In this document: in pieces, positions 26,400-35,989 of the stretch
Layout of the letters: every line of letters begins with the position of its first letter
Position numbering within the stretch: the first letter of the stretch is position 1
Source of the DNA: Balneolaceae bacterium
GTDB lineage: Bacteria > Bacteroidota > Rhodothermia > Balneolales > Balneolaceae
DNA: 64,000 nucleotides
Direction: 5' to 3'
Assembly (NCBI GenBank): GCA_006969905.1
Contig: CP030887.1
Coordinates: forward strand, 1,401,001 to 1,465,000
Program-made: the position numbers and the translations under genes
Notes under the pieces: model-generated
The model's input: the letters and a program-made list of their open reading frames with translations, nothing else
Databases searched by the model: none
Told to the model about the DNA's origin: nothing

Positions 26400-28811
26400 C
26401 TATTCTCCTTTCAGGCTTTGTACAGGATTTGCCAGTGCAGCTCGTACAGTTTGGTAGCTTACTGCTATGGTTGCAACAGCAACGGCAATTATCCCGACAA
26501 GGAAGAAAAGCCCAAACCCGATTTCGATACTATCCGCAAAGTTTTGTAACCACTGGTTAAGCAGGTACACAGCTACGGGGATTGAAATGAGGAAGCCCAG
26601 GATTACGAGTTTTAAGAAATCTTTGGAAAGTAAACCCAGGATATCAATGATTGAAGCACCAAGAACTTTTCGGATGCCTAATTCTTTGAATCGTTGTTCG
26701 GTGCTGTACGAAGCAAGCCCGAATAATCCCAGGCAGGCAATAATAATGGTAATGATTGAGAACAGGTTAAAAACCATACTTAACTGCTGCTCAGATTTAT
26801 ACATCGAATTAAAAGTATCATCTAAAAAAGAATACTCGAATGGACGATCGGGATTAAAAGCCAGCCATTTTTTCTCAACTTCACTAATAGCAGCTTCCAT
26901 ATTAGCTGTATTGAATCGTATGGCGAGATAGTCATGATAGAAAGTGGCTGAATAAACATGAATAAGAATAGGATCAAATTCATTATGCAGGGAGTGGTAT
27001 TGAAAGTCTTCAACCATTCCGATAACACGCCCTTTCTTTTCAACCAAATCCTGGACATAAAACCGTATGGTCAGCTCTTCATCAATAGGGTTATCCCAGC
27101 CCAGCTTTTTAGCAGCTGCCTGGTTTATGATAAAGGCCTGAGATTCATCAGTGCTGTAGGCTTCAGAAAAAGCTCTTCCTTCCAGTAGATTAAGCCCCAG
27201 TGTTTCAATAAAGTTATGATCTGCAGTAATGCTCAAAATACCTAATGTGTCATCTTTGTTATCTTCCGCTACCACCCCAAAAGCATGGATACCACTGCTT
27301 ATACCCGGCACACCTGAAACAGCTGAGGAAGATTCTACTCCGGGAATCCGAAGAATCTCATCCTTCAGAGACTTGATATTAAACTGATCACTGGTCTCGC
27401 GAACCGGTATAATGGCTACCTGGTCTTTGTTGAATCCCAGCTTTTCATTTTGCAGGTAATCAAGCTGCTTTGTAACTGTTAATGTTGCAAATATAAGTGT
27501 GGCAGATATGAAGAATTGAAACACCACAAGTCCTTTTCTAAAATAAGAAGAGGACTTGGTTTCAGTAGTGGAACTTCCCTTCAAAACAGTAACTGGTTTA
27601 AATGACGAAAGAAAAAAAGCAGGGTAACTTCCGGCTATTAGCCCTACAAATAAGAGAAGGGTAATGAGTGATAGTAAAGCATAGCCTGTTCCCAATAAAT
27701 CCAGCCCAAGCACCTTTCCTGAGAAGGAATTAAAGTAAGGCAGGATGAACTGAACCATTAGCAAAGCAATAACCAAACCAATAAAAGTTGTGATTAAAGC
27801 CTCTCCAAGAAACTGCCCGACTAACTGATTTCGAACTGCCCCCAGTGTTTTTCTCATGCCCACTTCCCTGGCTCGCCGAATCGATCGGGCAGTTGCCAGG
27901 TTCATGAAGTTGATGCAGGCTATGATTAAAATGAATAAGCCTATTGCAGAAAAAAGATAGATATAGGTTATGTTTGAAGTAGCAGATAACTCATTTTCAA
28001 GATTTGAGTGAAGCCGTATATCAAAAATAGGTTGGAGATCAAGGAATCGAAGATGCGCCTCTGAACCTACATACTTCTGCTGAAATGCAGGAAATGCGGC
28101 TTTCAAATCATTTAAACTGCTATTTGAAGCAAGTTCAACATAGGTGTACATGGGTGGGTAATACCATTTGTTGTATTCCCAGGGGCGTATGTTCCTCAGG
28201 CTCTCATAAGAGATGATATAATCGAATTGAATATGTGAATTAGAAGGAGGGTTCTCTGCAATGGCAGTTATTTCTAAGTCGAATGCACCTCTCTGACCTG
28301 AAAAGCTGAGTGTTTCTCCAATAGGATTACTATTTCCAAAAAGCTTGGCCGCTGTTTTTTCTGTTACTACTATTGACATCGGTGTCTGTAATGCCCTTTT
28401 TTGATCTCCTGCAATTAGCTGAAAAGAAAACATTTCAAAAAAGGAGGAATCAGCATAAATGATGTTTTCTTCTTGGAATTTTGAATTATCGGATGCGGTA
28501 ATCAGTCCGCTGGTAGGATATACATGTGAGGCTCTTTTTATAGAAGGGAATTCATTTAAGACGGTAGGTGCAAGTGCAGAAAAAGTGGTAGCATACCAGG
28601 TTTCCTGATCGTCACTATTATAACTTTCAACAACCCTGTATATACGATCTCCATTCTCATGAAAACGATCATAGGAAACTTCATGAACAACATACATAAG
28701 GATTAACAAGGCACAAGCGATTCCGGTTGCGAGGCCAAAAACGTTGATAAATGAGTACGCCTTGTTTCTAAATAAATTTCTTATCGCAATTTTGAGATAG
28801 TTTTTGAACAT
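26400..28811 (-). CDS. MacB/FtsX-type ABC permease (P6)
   Basis: 803 residues. First core about 45-285; coupling motif 1 at 316 (E-V-G-M-R-K-T-L-G-A); second core about 455-675; coupling motif 2 at 710 reads E-L-G-I-R-K, Leu for the usual Ile. Near residue 205-222 of the first core is an aromatic stretch (R-P-W-E-Y-N-K-W-Y-Y). The tail V-Q-S-L-K-G-E provides AAAGGAG for P7. TAAAGGAG overlapping the P5 stop precedes its own ATG. All family motifs, including G-S-Y-P-A and V-L-K-G, are intact, and it can serve as a type member of the array. Confidence 0.92.
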   Translation of the reverse strand: MFKNYLKIAIRNLFRNKAYSFINVFGLATGIACALLILMYVVHEVSYDRFHENGDRIYRVVESYNSDDQETWYATTFSALAPTVLNEFPSIKRASHVYPTSGLITASDNSKFQEENIIYADSSFFEMFSFQLIAGDQKRALQTPMSIVVTEKTAAKLFGNSNPIGETLSFSGQRGAFDLEITAIAENPPSNSHIQFDYIISYESLRNIRPWEYNKWYYPPMYTYVELASNSSLNDLKAAFPAFQQKYVGSEAHLRFLDLQPIFDIRLHSNLENELSATSNITYIYLFSAIGLFILIIACINFMNLATARSIRRAREVGMRKTLGAVRNQLVGQFLGEALITTFIGLVIALLMVQFILPYFNSFSGKVLGLDLLGTGYALLSLITLLLFVGLIAGSYPAFFLSSFKPVTVLKGSSTTETKSSSYFRKGLVVFQFFISATLIFATLTVTKQLDYLQNEKLGFNKDQVAIIPVRETSDQFNIKSLKDEILRIPGVESSSAVSGVPGISSGIHAFGVVAEDNKDDTLGILSITADHNFIETLGLNLLEGRAFSEAYSTDESQAFIINQAAAKKLGWDNPIDEELTIRFYVQDLVEKKGRVIGMVEDFQYHSLHNEFDPILIHVYSATFYHDYLAIRFNTANMEAAISEVEKKWLAFNPDRPFEYSFLDDTFNSMYKSEQQLSMVFNLFSIITIIIACLGLFGLASYSTEQRFKELGIRKVLGASIIDILGLLSKDFLKLVILGFLISIPVAVYLLNQWLQNFADSIEIGFGLFFLVGIIAVAVATIAVSYQTVRAALANPVQSLKGE

Positions 28812-28822
28812 GATGAACTCCT

Positions 28823-31237
28823 TTATTCACTTTTTAAGCTGTTAACCGGGTTTGCAAGTGCGGCTGAAATTGACTTAAATCCAACCGTTAGGGCAGCTAT
28901 TAGAATAGTACCTGCTAATGACAAGAAAAATATGCCCACTCCCAATTCAATTTTATAGGCGAAATCAGCCAACCATTTTTGCATTAAGAAGTAGGAAACA
29001 GGGGCTGCTATTACAAAAGATATTCCTGTAAGGATAAATAGCTCCTTTCCGAAAATAGATAGGATATTAAAGATAGAAGCACCTAATACCTTACGAACTC
29101 CGATTTCTTTGGTGCGGGTTGTTGCCATATATGAGACTAATCCAAACAAGCCCAGAGACCCGATTAAAATCGCGATAAGGGTAAAAGCATTCATGATTTT
29201 AGCGGTACGCTGTTCGTCATCATACATTTCTGCGATTGTATCGTCCAGAAAAGAATACTCAAATATGAAATCTGGGAAAGCATTGTTGTATGCGCCTTCA
29301 ATAGCGGCAATAGCATCAGAAGTCCGGGTAGTATTGATATTAATTCCCCCTACGAAATAACTTCTCCGGGTGGTAAGTACTACCGGGGTAAGCCCTTCAT
29401 GTAAAGACTGGGTGTTAAAATCTTTAACCACACCGACAATGGGTGCTTCATCTCCCCAGAAGAGATTGCTTTTGCCAATAATTCCGGCATAATCATTTCC
29501 GAAACCAACCTGCTTGGCAAAGGCTTCGTTTACAAGATATTGGTAAACAGTATCGGAAGGAGTGAGGTTTTTTCCTGCGAGTAAAGTTAACCCATAGGTG
29601 TCTACAAAATCTTCATCCACAAATTTAACCTGGGCATGGTTTTCGAACCGGGAAGTATCGAAAGTAAGAATGTAATTTCCGCCCCAGGTATTGCTGCTGG
29701 TGGTTCCTGTATTCGAATAAGTTACATTGTTTATCGTGGATTCGGCCAGCAATTGATTTTTGAATGTTTCCAGCGTTTGTTTATCTCTTGTGGGGAGTGG
29801 AACCTCGATGATTGCATCTCTTTGATAGCCCAGGTCTTTTTTCTGGAAATAGTTTATTTGCGTTGCAATTACAATAGTACCGATTACCAGTATTTGTGTA
29901 ATAGTAAACTGAACCACAATCAGGCTTCTTCTTAACGTAATCCCTTTCCCGTAACTTGCAGTTATTTTATTCCGGATAGCTTCAATAGGGTTGAAGCTTG
30001 AAAGGTGTTGAGCCGGATACCAACCCGCTGCAAAGGTAATTACCAAAAAGAGGATGCCCAGAAAAGCAAGAGCTTCTGTATTTGAAATAAGGTTTAGTTG
30101 GGGAGTAAAACCCAGAAGAGGTTCAATGTTAAGAAGTACTATTTCAGTAAGACCTATTCCAAGAATAATGGATAAAAGTGTGATAAAGGCAGTTTCTCCC
30201 AAAAAATGCAAGGTAAGCTGGCTTTTGGTGCCTCCTAAGGTTTTACGAAGCCCTACTTCTTTAGAACGACTCACAGCTATTGCCGTATTCAAGTTTATAA
30301 AATTTATACAGGCAGTGATTAGCAGAAATAAGCCGATTATTCCCAGTGCGAAAAGAATGCGGATCTCAACGGTACGTCCATTGTAATTTCCAAATCTGCT
30401 GTCAAAATGAATTTCAGATAAAGGCTGTAAGAAGTATTCCAAATGTTTGGCGCCTTCTTCGCCTTTATATTTAATGATTAGATCTTCAAACTGTGCATTT
30501 ACATATTCGGCAGTAACTCCTTCTTCAAGCTTCACATACGTTTGAATAGAACTAGCGCTACTACTCCAGCTATCATTCTCATTGCTTTGCCCCTCCCGGT
30601 TTTTGGTGTGTGACGAAGTCAATATAGTAAAGGGGAAATCAGAATTTTCCGGTTGATCGTTTACAAGTCCGGTTATTTCGAGATCAGTATAGGAGCCGCT
30701 TACACTGAGGACCAGATTTTTTCCAATAATATCAGTATGACCAAACATTTTTTCAGCGAAACCCCTGGTTACCACGGCAGTATTTGGACGTATCAATGCT
30801 GATTCAGGATCACCAGCAAGCCACTGATACGTAAGTATATTGAAGAATTCCTGTTGAACGAACACCAGGTTACTTTCTTTGAGCTTATTTTGAACCTGAC
30901 CATCTTCTATGTAGGATATTACCGGGTCATTGGCATAGTTATTATCTGCAATAGAAACATATTCAACTCCGGAAATATCCTGTTTTACAGCTTTTGCCAG
31001 TGGATATTGCCCACCCCTGTCATAGCTTATATCCCCATACTGTGAATCCGATTTAACTACCCTGTAAACCCGGTCTCCATCCTTATGCCAGGTATCGAAA
31101 CTCAAATCGAATTGAATTACTAAAAAGATAACCAAGGCACAAACCACGCCCAGAGTAAGTCCGCCAACATTTATAAATGTATTGCTCTTGTTTTTGATCA
31201 GATTTCGTAAAGCAATTTTAAAATAATTCTTAAGCAT
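28823..31237 (-). CDS. MacB/FtsX-type ABC permease (P5)
   Basis: 804 residues, one of the more divergent members. The first core (about 45-292) begins L-S-F-D-T-W-H-K-D-G-D-R-V-Y-R. The helix before coupling motif 1 reads I-N-F-I-N-L-N-T-A-I-A-V. Coupling motif 1 at 327 (E-V-G-L-R-K-T-L-G-G); second core about 460-677; coupling motif 2 at 711 (E-I-G-V-R-K). The pre-TM5 region is G-W-Y-P-A-Q-H-L-S-S-F-N-P-I-E-A-I-R-N-K rather than G-S-Y-P-A and V-L-K-G. The second core contains N-T-G-T-T-S-S-N-T-W-G-G. Only 5 bases separate it from P4, and its ribosome site is weak (GTGAG), so translation probably depends on P4. Confidence 0.9.
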   Translation of the reverse strand: MLKNYFKIALRNLIKNKSNTFINVGGLTLGVVCALVIFLVIQFDLSFDTWHKDGDRVYRVVKSDSQYGDISYDRGGQYPLAKAVKQDISGVEYVSIADNNYANDPVISYIEDGQVQNKLKESNLVFVQQEFFNILTYQWLAGDPESALIRPNTAVVTRGFAEKMFGHTDIIGKNLVLSVSGSYTDLEITGLVNDQPENSDFPFTILTSSHTKNREGQSNENDSWSSSASSIQTYVKLEEGVTAEYVNAQFEDLIIKYKGEEGAKHLEYFLQPLSEIHFDSRFGNYNGRTVEIRILFALGIIGLFLLITACINFINLNTAIAVSRSKEVGLRKTLGGTKSQLTLHFLGETAFITLLSIILGIGLTEIVLLNIEPLLGFTPQLNLISNTEALAFLGILFLVITFAAGWYPAQHLSSFNPIEAIRNKITASYGKGITLRRSLIVVQFTITQILVIGTIVIATQINYFQKKDLGYQRDAIIEVPLPTRDKQTLETFKNQLLAESTINNVTYSNTGTTSSNTWGGNYILTFDTSRFENHAQVKFVDEDFVDTYGLTLLAGKNLTPSDTVYQYLVNEAFAKQVGFGNDYAGIIGKSNLFWGDEAPIVGVVKDFNTQSLHEGLTPVVLTTRRSYFVGGININTTRTSDAIAAIEGAYNNAFPDFIFEYSFLDDTIAEMYDDEQRTAKIMNAFTLIAILIGSLGLFGLVSYMATTRTKEIGVRKVLGASIFNILSIFGKELFILTGISFVIAAPVSYFLMQKWLADFAYKIELGVGIFFLSLAGTILIAALTVGFKSISAALANPVNSLKSE

Positions 31238-31242
31238 GATTT

Positions 31243-33594
31243 TTACTCACTTTTCAGGCTGTTAACCGGGTTTGTAAGGGCAGCTTTAATGGATTGCCAG
31301 CTTACTGTTGTCCATGCGATTATAAGGGCAGTTAACCCGGCTATTGCAAATACCCACCATTCTATCCCGGCATTGTAAGCAAAAGCTGAAAGCCATTTAT
31401 TCATTAACCACCAGGAGAGGGGTACAGAAATCCCAATGGCAATAAGAACTAGTTTTGTAAAATCGGCTGACAGCAATAGTACTAAACCATGAACAGTAGC
31501 TCCCAAGACTTTGCGTATGCCAATCTCTTTTGCTCTTTGCTCTGCGGTAAAGGCAGACAGGCCAAAAAGCCCTAAGCAGGAAATAATAATGGCGAAAATG
31601 GAAAAGTATTTGGCAAGCTCTCCAATTCTCATTTCAGACCTGTACAGTGCAGCATACTGTTCATCCATGAATTGATAATCGAAAGGATAATTGGTGTTGA
31701 AAGATTTATACACTTCTTCAATACCGCTAAGTGAAGATGCAATACTTGAAGATTCTAATCGTACAAAAGCTCTCCAGCCAACCCCTGGGCGCAGGCGTAA
31801 AAAAAGTGGTTCAACTTCATTTCGCAGGTTTTCATAGTTAAAGTCTTTAACAATACCAATGATCTCGTAATCATCACCCCAAAGAGTAAAAGTCTTACCA
31901 ATAGGATTTTCTAAACCCATTATTTTGATAGCGGCTTCATTGAGTATTATTTTTGTTGAGTCGATGCCATAATCTCTTGAATATGCTCTTCCCTCAACCA
32001 ATTCAAGACCCATAGTTTCTATAAAATCATAGCCTACCATTACATTTTCGAAAAGTATCCTGTCGTCAGGGTTTTTATTTTCCCAGGAAACTCCCATAGT
32101 ATTAGAGTTCCTGGAGAGGAGTGTTGATGAACTTCTTGAAATATCGGTAACCCCCGGTACTGCAAGCACCTGGTTTTTAAATGCATCCCAGTTGTTGTGT
32201 ATTTCGTCTTCAATGGTCAAGTTGATGACGTTTTCCTTTTTATAACCAAGATTTTTGTTTTGTGTATACTGTATTTGATTATAAATGAGTACAGTGGAAA
32301 TGATGAGTGTTACAGAAAGGGTAAACTGAAAAATAACCAACCCTTTTCTTGCAAAAGCCTCTTTTCCGGAAGATTTAAGAGAACCTTTTAAGGTTTTTAC
32401 AGCCTCCATCGATGAGAGATAAAAAGCCGGGTAGCTTCCTGATACTAATCCTGTTACCAGTACCGTGCTGAACAGGATTAAAAGAATAACAGGATTGCCA
32501 TAATCCAGTACGATACTCTTATCAACAAGCTCATTAAACAAAGGCAGCGTTAACTCGACCAGCAGAATGGCAATTAGCAAAGAAAAGACACTAATGAATA
32601 GTGATTCCCCTATGAATTGGCCAATCAATGAGTTTTTACTTGCACCAATAGATTTTCTTATGCCTACTTCTTTTGATCTTTTGGTAGCCTTAGCAGTACT
32701 TAGATTCATGAAGTTTATACACGCAATGAGCAATACAAATATGGCTACGATCACAAAAAGCCGGATGTAGTCAATTCTTCCTCCAACATTTACTCCGTTT
32801 TCGAATTGGCCGTATAAATATCTTTTTGCAAATGGGTAAGCAAAAAGCTCAACATGAGAACCTTCATTCTTTCCTTTTATAAAGTCTTTAATCTTCTCGT
32901 TAAGAAGGTCTATATCAGTGCCGCTGGCTACTTTAGCAATAGTTCTTGGTCCGTTATTACCCCATTCATTTGCCCACTCATTTGCTTCAAGCCAGTCATC
33001 GTAAGAGCGAATAAAATCAAATTGGAAGGTTGATGTTTTTGGTAATTCCCCGAATACTCCGGTAACAGTAAGCAAATATTCGTTATTAAAAAGAAGGGAT
33101 TCACCAATCGGGTTTTGATCTTTGAAGTACTTTTCAGCGAGCTCTTCCGAGATTACAATTGATGAAGGCTTTGTAAGTAACTGCTCTTTATTTCCACTCT
33201 TTAAATCAATACTCAAAATATAGAAGAGATCATTATGGGCATATATCCCGTTTTCTTTAAAGGATATATTATCCTTAGTGAACAGGGCATTAAGGTTCCA
33301 GGTATAACCGGAGGAATATTCAATTTCCGGTATTTCTTCTTTAAGGGCCGGGGGTAGAACACCTGGTGTAGATAAGGTTGTATTTATCTCGTTTGCATAG
33401 TGCTGGTATTCCATTATCTGGTAGATCTGATTTGAATCAGTATGGAACTTGTCGACCTGGAACTCATCCAAAACCCAAAGAAAAATGAGCAGGCTGCACG
33501 TTAACCCAATTGATAGGCCAACAACATTGATAAAAAATGAAGACTTATTTCTTTGAAAGCTTCGTAATGCGGTCTTTAAATAGTTTTTAAGCAT
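31243..33594 (-). CDS. MacB/FtsX-type ABC permease (P4)
   Basis: 783 residues, the shortest member. First core about 45-275, starting E-F-Q-V-D-K-F-H-T (the family's S-Y-D is replaced by Q-V-D), with tandem Trp/Asn segments near 201-214 (W-L-E-A-N-E-W-A-N-E-W-G). Coupling motif 1 at 309 (E-V-G-I-R-K-S-I-G-A); second core about 455-655; coupling motif 2 at 690. The pre-TM5 region reads L-S-S-M-E-A-V-K-T-L-K-G. Tail V-N-S-L-K-S-E. The gap to P3 is 5 bases with no strong ribosome site, again pointing to translational coupling. Confidence 0.91.
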   Translation of the reverse strand: MLKNYLKTALRSFQRNKSSFFINVVGLSIGLTCSLLIFLWVLDEFQVDKFHTDSNQIYQIMEYQHYANEINTTLSTPGVLPPALKEEIPEIEYSSGYTWNLNALFTKDNISFKENGIYAHNDLFYILSIDLKSGNKEQLLTKPSSIVISEELAEKYFKDQNPIGESLLFNNEYLLTVTGVFGELPKTSTFQFDFIRSYDDWLEANEWANEWGNNGPRTIAKVASGTDIDLLNEKIKDFIKGKNEGSHVELFAYPFAKRYLYGQFENGVNVGGRIDYIRLFVIVAIFVLLIACINFMNLSTAKATKRSKEVGIRKSIGASKNSLIGQFIGESLFISVFSLLIAILLVELTLPLFNELVDKSIVLDYGNPVILLILFSTVLVTGLVSGSYPAFYLSSMEAVKTLKGSLKSSGKEAFARKGLVIFQFTLSVTLIISTVLIYNQIQYTQNKNLGYKKENVINLTIEDEIHNNWDAFKNQVLAVPGVTDISRSSSTLLSRNSNTMGVSWENKNPDDRILFENVMVGYDFIETMGLELVEGRAYSRDYGIDSTKIILNEAAIKIMGLENPIGKTFTLWGDDYEIIGIVKDFNYENLRNEVEPLFLRLRPGVGWRAFVRLESSSIASSLSGIEEVYKSFNTNYPFDYQFMDEQYAALYRSEMRIGELAKYFSIFAIIISCLGLFGLSAFTAEQRAKEIGIRKVLGATVHGLVLLLSADFTKLVLIAIGISVPLSWWLMNKWLSAFAYNAGIEWWVFAIAGLTALIIAWTTVSWQSIKAALTNPVNSLKSE

Positions 33595-33599
33595 AATTT

Positions 33600-35969
33600 T
33601 TATTCACTTTTTAAGCTATCTATTGGGTTTGAAATGGCTGCTTTGATAGACTGATAACCTATCATCGCCAGCGAGATTGAAATAGCAATACCCCCTCCGA
33701 TGAGAAAAGCTGAAGGACCTATTTCTATTCTATAGCTATAGCTTTTAATCCATTCATTGGTAAAATACCACGTAATCGGAGAGGCAATTAAAAATCCTAT
33801 AATTACTAAATAGCCGAAGTCTCTAGATAAGAGAGAAACTATTCTTTTGACTGAAGCCCCGAGAACTTTTCTTATTCCAATTTCTTTTCGTCTTTGTTCC
33901 GCTGTAAAACTTGATAATCCTATAAGACCCAGGCATGCGATAAAAATAGTTAGGAACGCAAAAGCTGTAAAAAGAATCCGCAGGTTTTTTTCACCTTTAT
34001 AATAATTAGCCAATTCATCATCCATGAAGTTGATTTGGAAAGGAAGGAATGGTTCAAATTGAGCCCAGGTAGACTTTAAATACTCGATAGTTTTGCCAAG
34101 GTTAGAAGTATTAAGCCTGACCAGAACCTGATCTACTCCCGTACCCGTTATTTTTATTACGGTAGGCAATATCTTAGAAGATGGTTGAAAAGCATGGAAA
34201 TCTTGGACTACACCAACAACTTTATGGGATTTGTCATCTAGAATGATTTCTTTTCCAAGCGCTTCAGAAGGTTCTGTCCATCCAAACTCATCAATTGAGG
34301 TATGATTTATAAGGATAGAAGTAGAAGCATCAGCACTGATTTCAGCATTCAGGTTTCTCCCGGCGAGCAATTCTAAGCGTAAAGTATTTACAAAATCATA
34401 GTCAGTATTGTAGACCTGAAGTACGTTACTTTTAGGCTTATTTTCTACATTATCCTCTTCCGAAAAAGTTTCAAAAGAGATCCCGCCTAGCAACAATGAA
34501 CCAGTAGTTACATTTTCAATCTCGGGAGACTTTAATAACTCGTTTTTAAATGTTGCATATTGAGTATGAATCTGATTTTTGACAGGAATGCTGATCAAAG
34601 CTTCCGAGTCGATACCCAACCCACGGTTATGCAAGTAATTGAATTGGTTATTTATGATGAGAGTACTAACTATTAAACCTATTGTGATTACGAATTGAAC
34701 CACGACTAATGCTTTTCTAAAAAAGACAGCAGACTTACCGGTTTTGAACTGTCCCTTAAGAACGGAAACCGGTTTAAATCCAGATAAGAATAATGCCGGA
34801 TAGACTCCTGCTATAGTGCCGGTAATCAACGCTATTACAAATATTCCAATTGCTACCTCAGGATTTTTAAAGATATCCAGAACAAGGTTTTTACCTGTTA
34901 TTTCATTGAAGACGGGAAGCATAAGCTCCATTAAAACAATAGATAAGCAAGCCGAAAAAATTGTGAGAAGAATAGACTCTGATAAGAATTGTTGTACCAA
35001 TTGGCTTCTATAAGCTCCCGTTACTTTTCGGACACCAATTTCCATAGATCTTAGAGAAGCGCGAGCCGTGGCAAGATTCATATAGTTAATGCACGCAATT
35101 CCCAATATTAAAAACCCAATGATTAAAAAAATTCGAACATATTCAATATTGCCCCTTAGCTCATCATGTATAAAGCTTTCAACCTTCAAGTAAATATCAG
35201 CAACAGGGTAAGAGTTAACGGAACTATATTTTTGACCCTCTTCCCCCATGTTTATTTTTAAGACTTCTAAAATTGAAGAATTTACTATCTCTGGCGATGC
35301 TCCATCTTCATACTCAACATAGGTTCTGTAATTGGGAAAGGCTTCCCATGGCTCAATGCTTTCATTCAAAGTTTCAAAAGATGCCAACATTGAAAAGTTA
35401 AAATGTGTGTTATGAGGGATCGGAGCCAAAAGACCCGTTATAGTAAATTCCTTTTTATTTATAATTAGTGTTTTTCCTAAGGGGTCTTGATTTGGGAGGT
35501 ACTTGTCAGCAATCTCCTCAGAAACAATTAAGGAGTAAGGTTTAATTAAGGAAGTAGCTTCATTACCTTTTTGAAGCTGAAAATTAAACATGCTAAAGAA
35601 AGCAGGATCTGTGTAGACCAGGTTTTTTTCGTATACCGTTTCAGTTTCGTTAGATATTACAACCTGGTACTTTCTTTCCCATCTTATAGCTGTTTTTACT
35701 CCCGGCACCTCTTCTTTAAGGATAGGGGCAAGACCAGCAGGAAAATCTATATTAGCTTTAAATGAATTATTGATATCGTACTTTGAATCCAGTCGGTGTA
35801 TTTGCTCATAATTCTCGTGGATTTTATCGAAGCTCAATTCATCTTGTACATATAGAAAAATAAGTAAACTACATGCTAGTCCAACCGTTAGTCCTGCAAT
35901 ATTTAATGCACTGTATACTTTATTTCTAAATAAATTTCTAAATGCAATTTTGAGGTAGTTTTTAAGCAT
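33600..35969 (-). CDS. MacB/FtsX-type ABC permease (P3)
   Basis: 789 residues. First core about 45-278; coupling motif 1 at 310 reads E-I-G-V-R-K-V-T-G-A; second core about 455-660; coupling motif 2 at 696 (E-I-G-I-R-K). In the second core the family segment D-F-x-F-x-S-L-H is replaced by D-F-H-A-F-Q-P-S-S-K, the clearest local departure. Twenty bases separate it from P2, the longest gap between consecutive permeases, and no Shine-Dalgarno is evident. Base composition seems more AT-rich than in P7 or P9, though I have not measured this. Confidence 0.91.
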   Translation of the reverse strand: MLKNYLKIAFRNLFRNKVYSALNIAGLTVGLACSLLIFLYVQDELSFDKIHENYEQIHRLDSKYDINNSFKANIDFPAGLAPILKEEVPGVKTAIRWERKYQVVISNETETVYEKNLVYTDPAFFSMFNFQLQKGNEATSLIKPYSLIVSEEIADKYLPNQDPLGKTLIINKKEFTITGLLAPIPHNTHFNFSMLASFETLNESIEPWEAFPNYRTYVEYEDGASPEIVNSSILEVLKINMGEEGQKYSSVNSYPVADIYLKVESFIHDELRGNIEYVRIFLIIGFLILGIACINYMNLATARASLRSMEIGVRKVTGAYRSQLVQQFLSESILLTIFSACLSIVLMELMLPVFNEITGKNLVLDIFKNPEVAIGIFVIALITGTIAGVYPALFLSGFKPVSVLKGQFKTGKSAVFFRKALVVVQFVITIGLIVSTLIINNQFNYLHNRGLGIDSEALISIPVKNQIHTQYATFKNELLKSPEIENVTTGSLLLGGISFETFSEEDNVENKPKSNVLQVYNTDYDFVNTLRLELLAGRNLNAEISADASTSILINHTSIDEFGWTEPSEALGKEIILDDKSHKVVGVVQDFHAFQPSSKILPTVIKITGTGVDQVLVRLNTSNLGKTIEYLKSTWAQFEPFLPFQINFMDDELANYYKGEKNLRILFTAFAFLTIFIACLGLIGLSSFTAEQRRKEIGIRKVLGASVKRIVSLLSRDFGYLVIIGFLIASPITWYFTNEWIKSYSYRIEIGPSAFLIGGGIAISISLAMIGYQSIKAAISNPIDSLKSE

Positions 35970-35989
35970 TGTAGAGGATTTAATTTGTT

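Noticed and set aside
16616..28850. Regularly spaced similar sequences at gene junctions as a possible CRISPR or integron-like array
   Set aside because: The repeats are ~2.4 kb apart, carry gene ends and ribosome sites, and have no integrase or cas genes nearby. They are duplicated gene termini.
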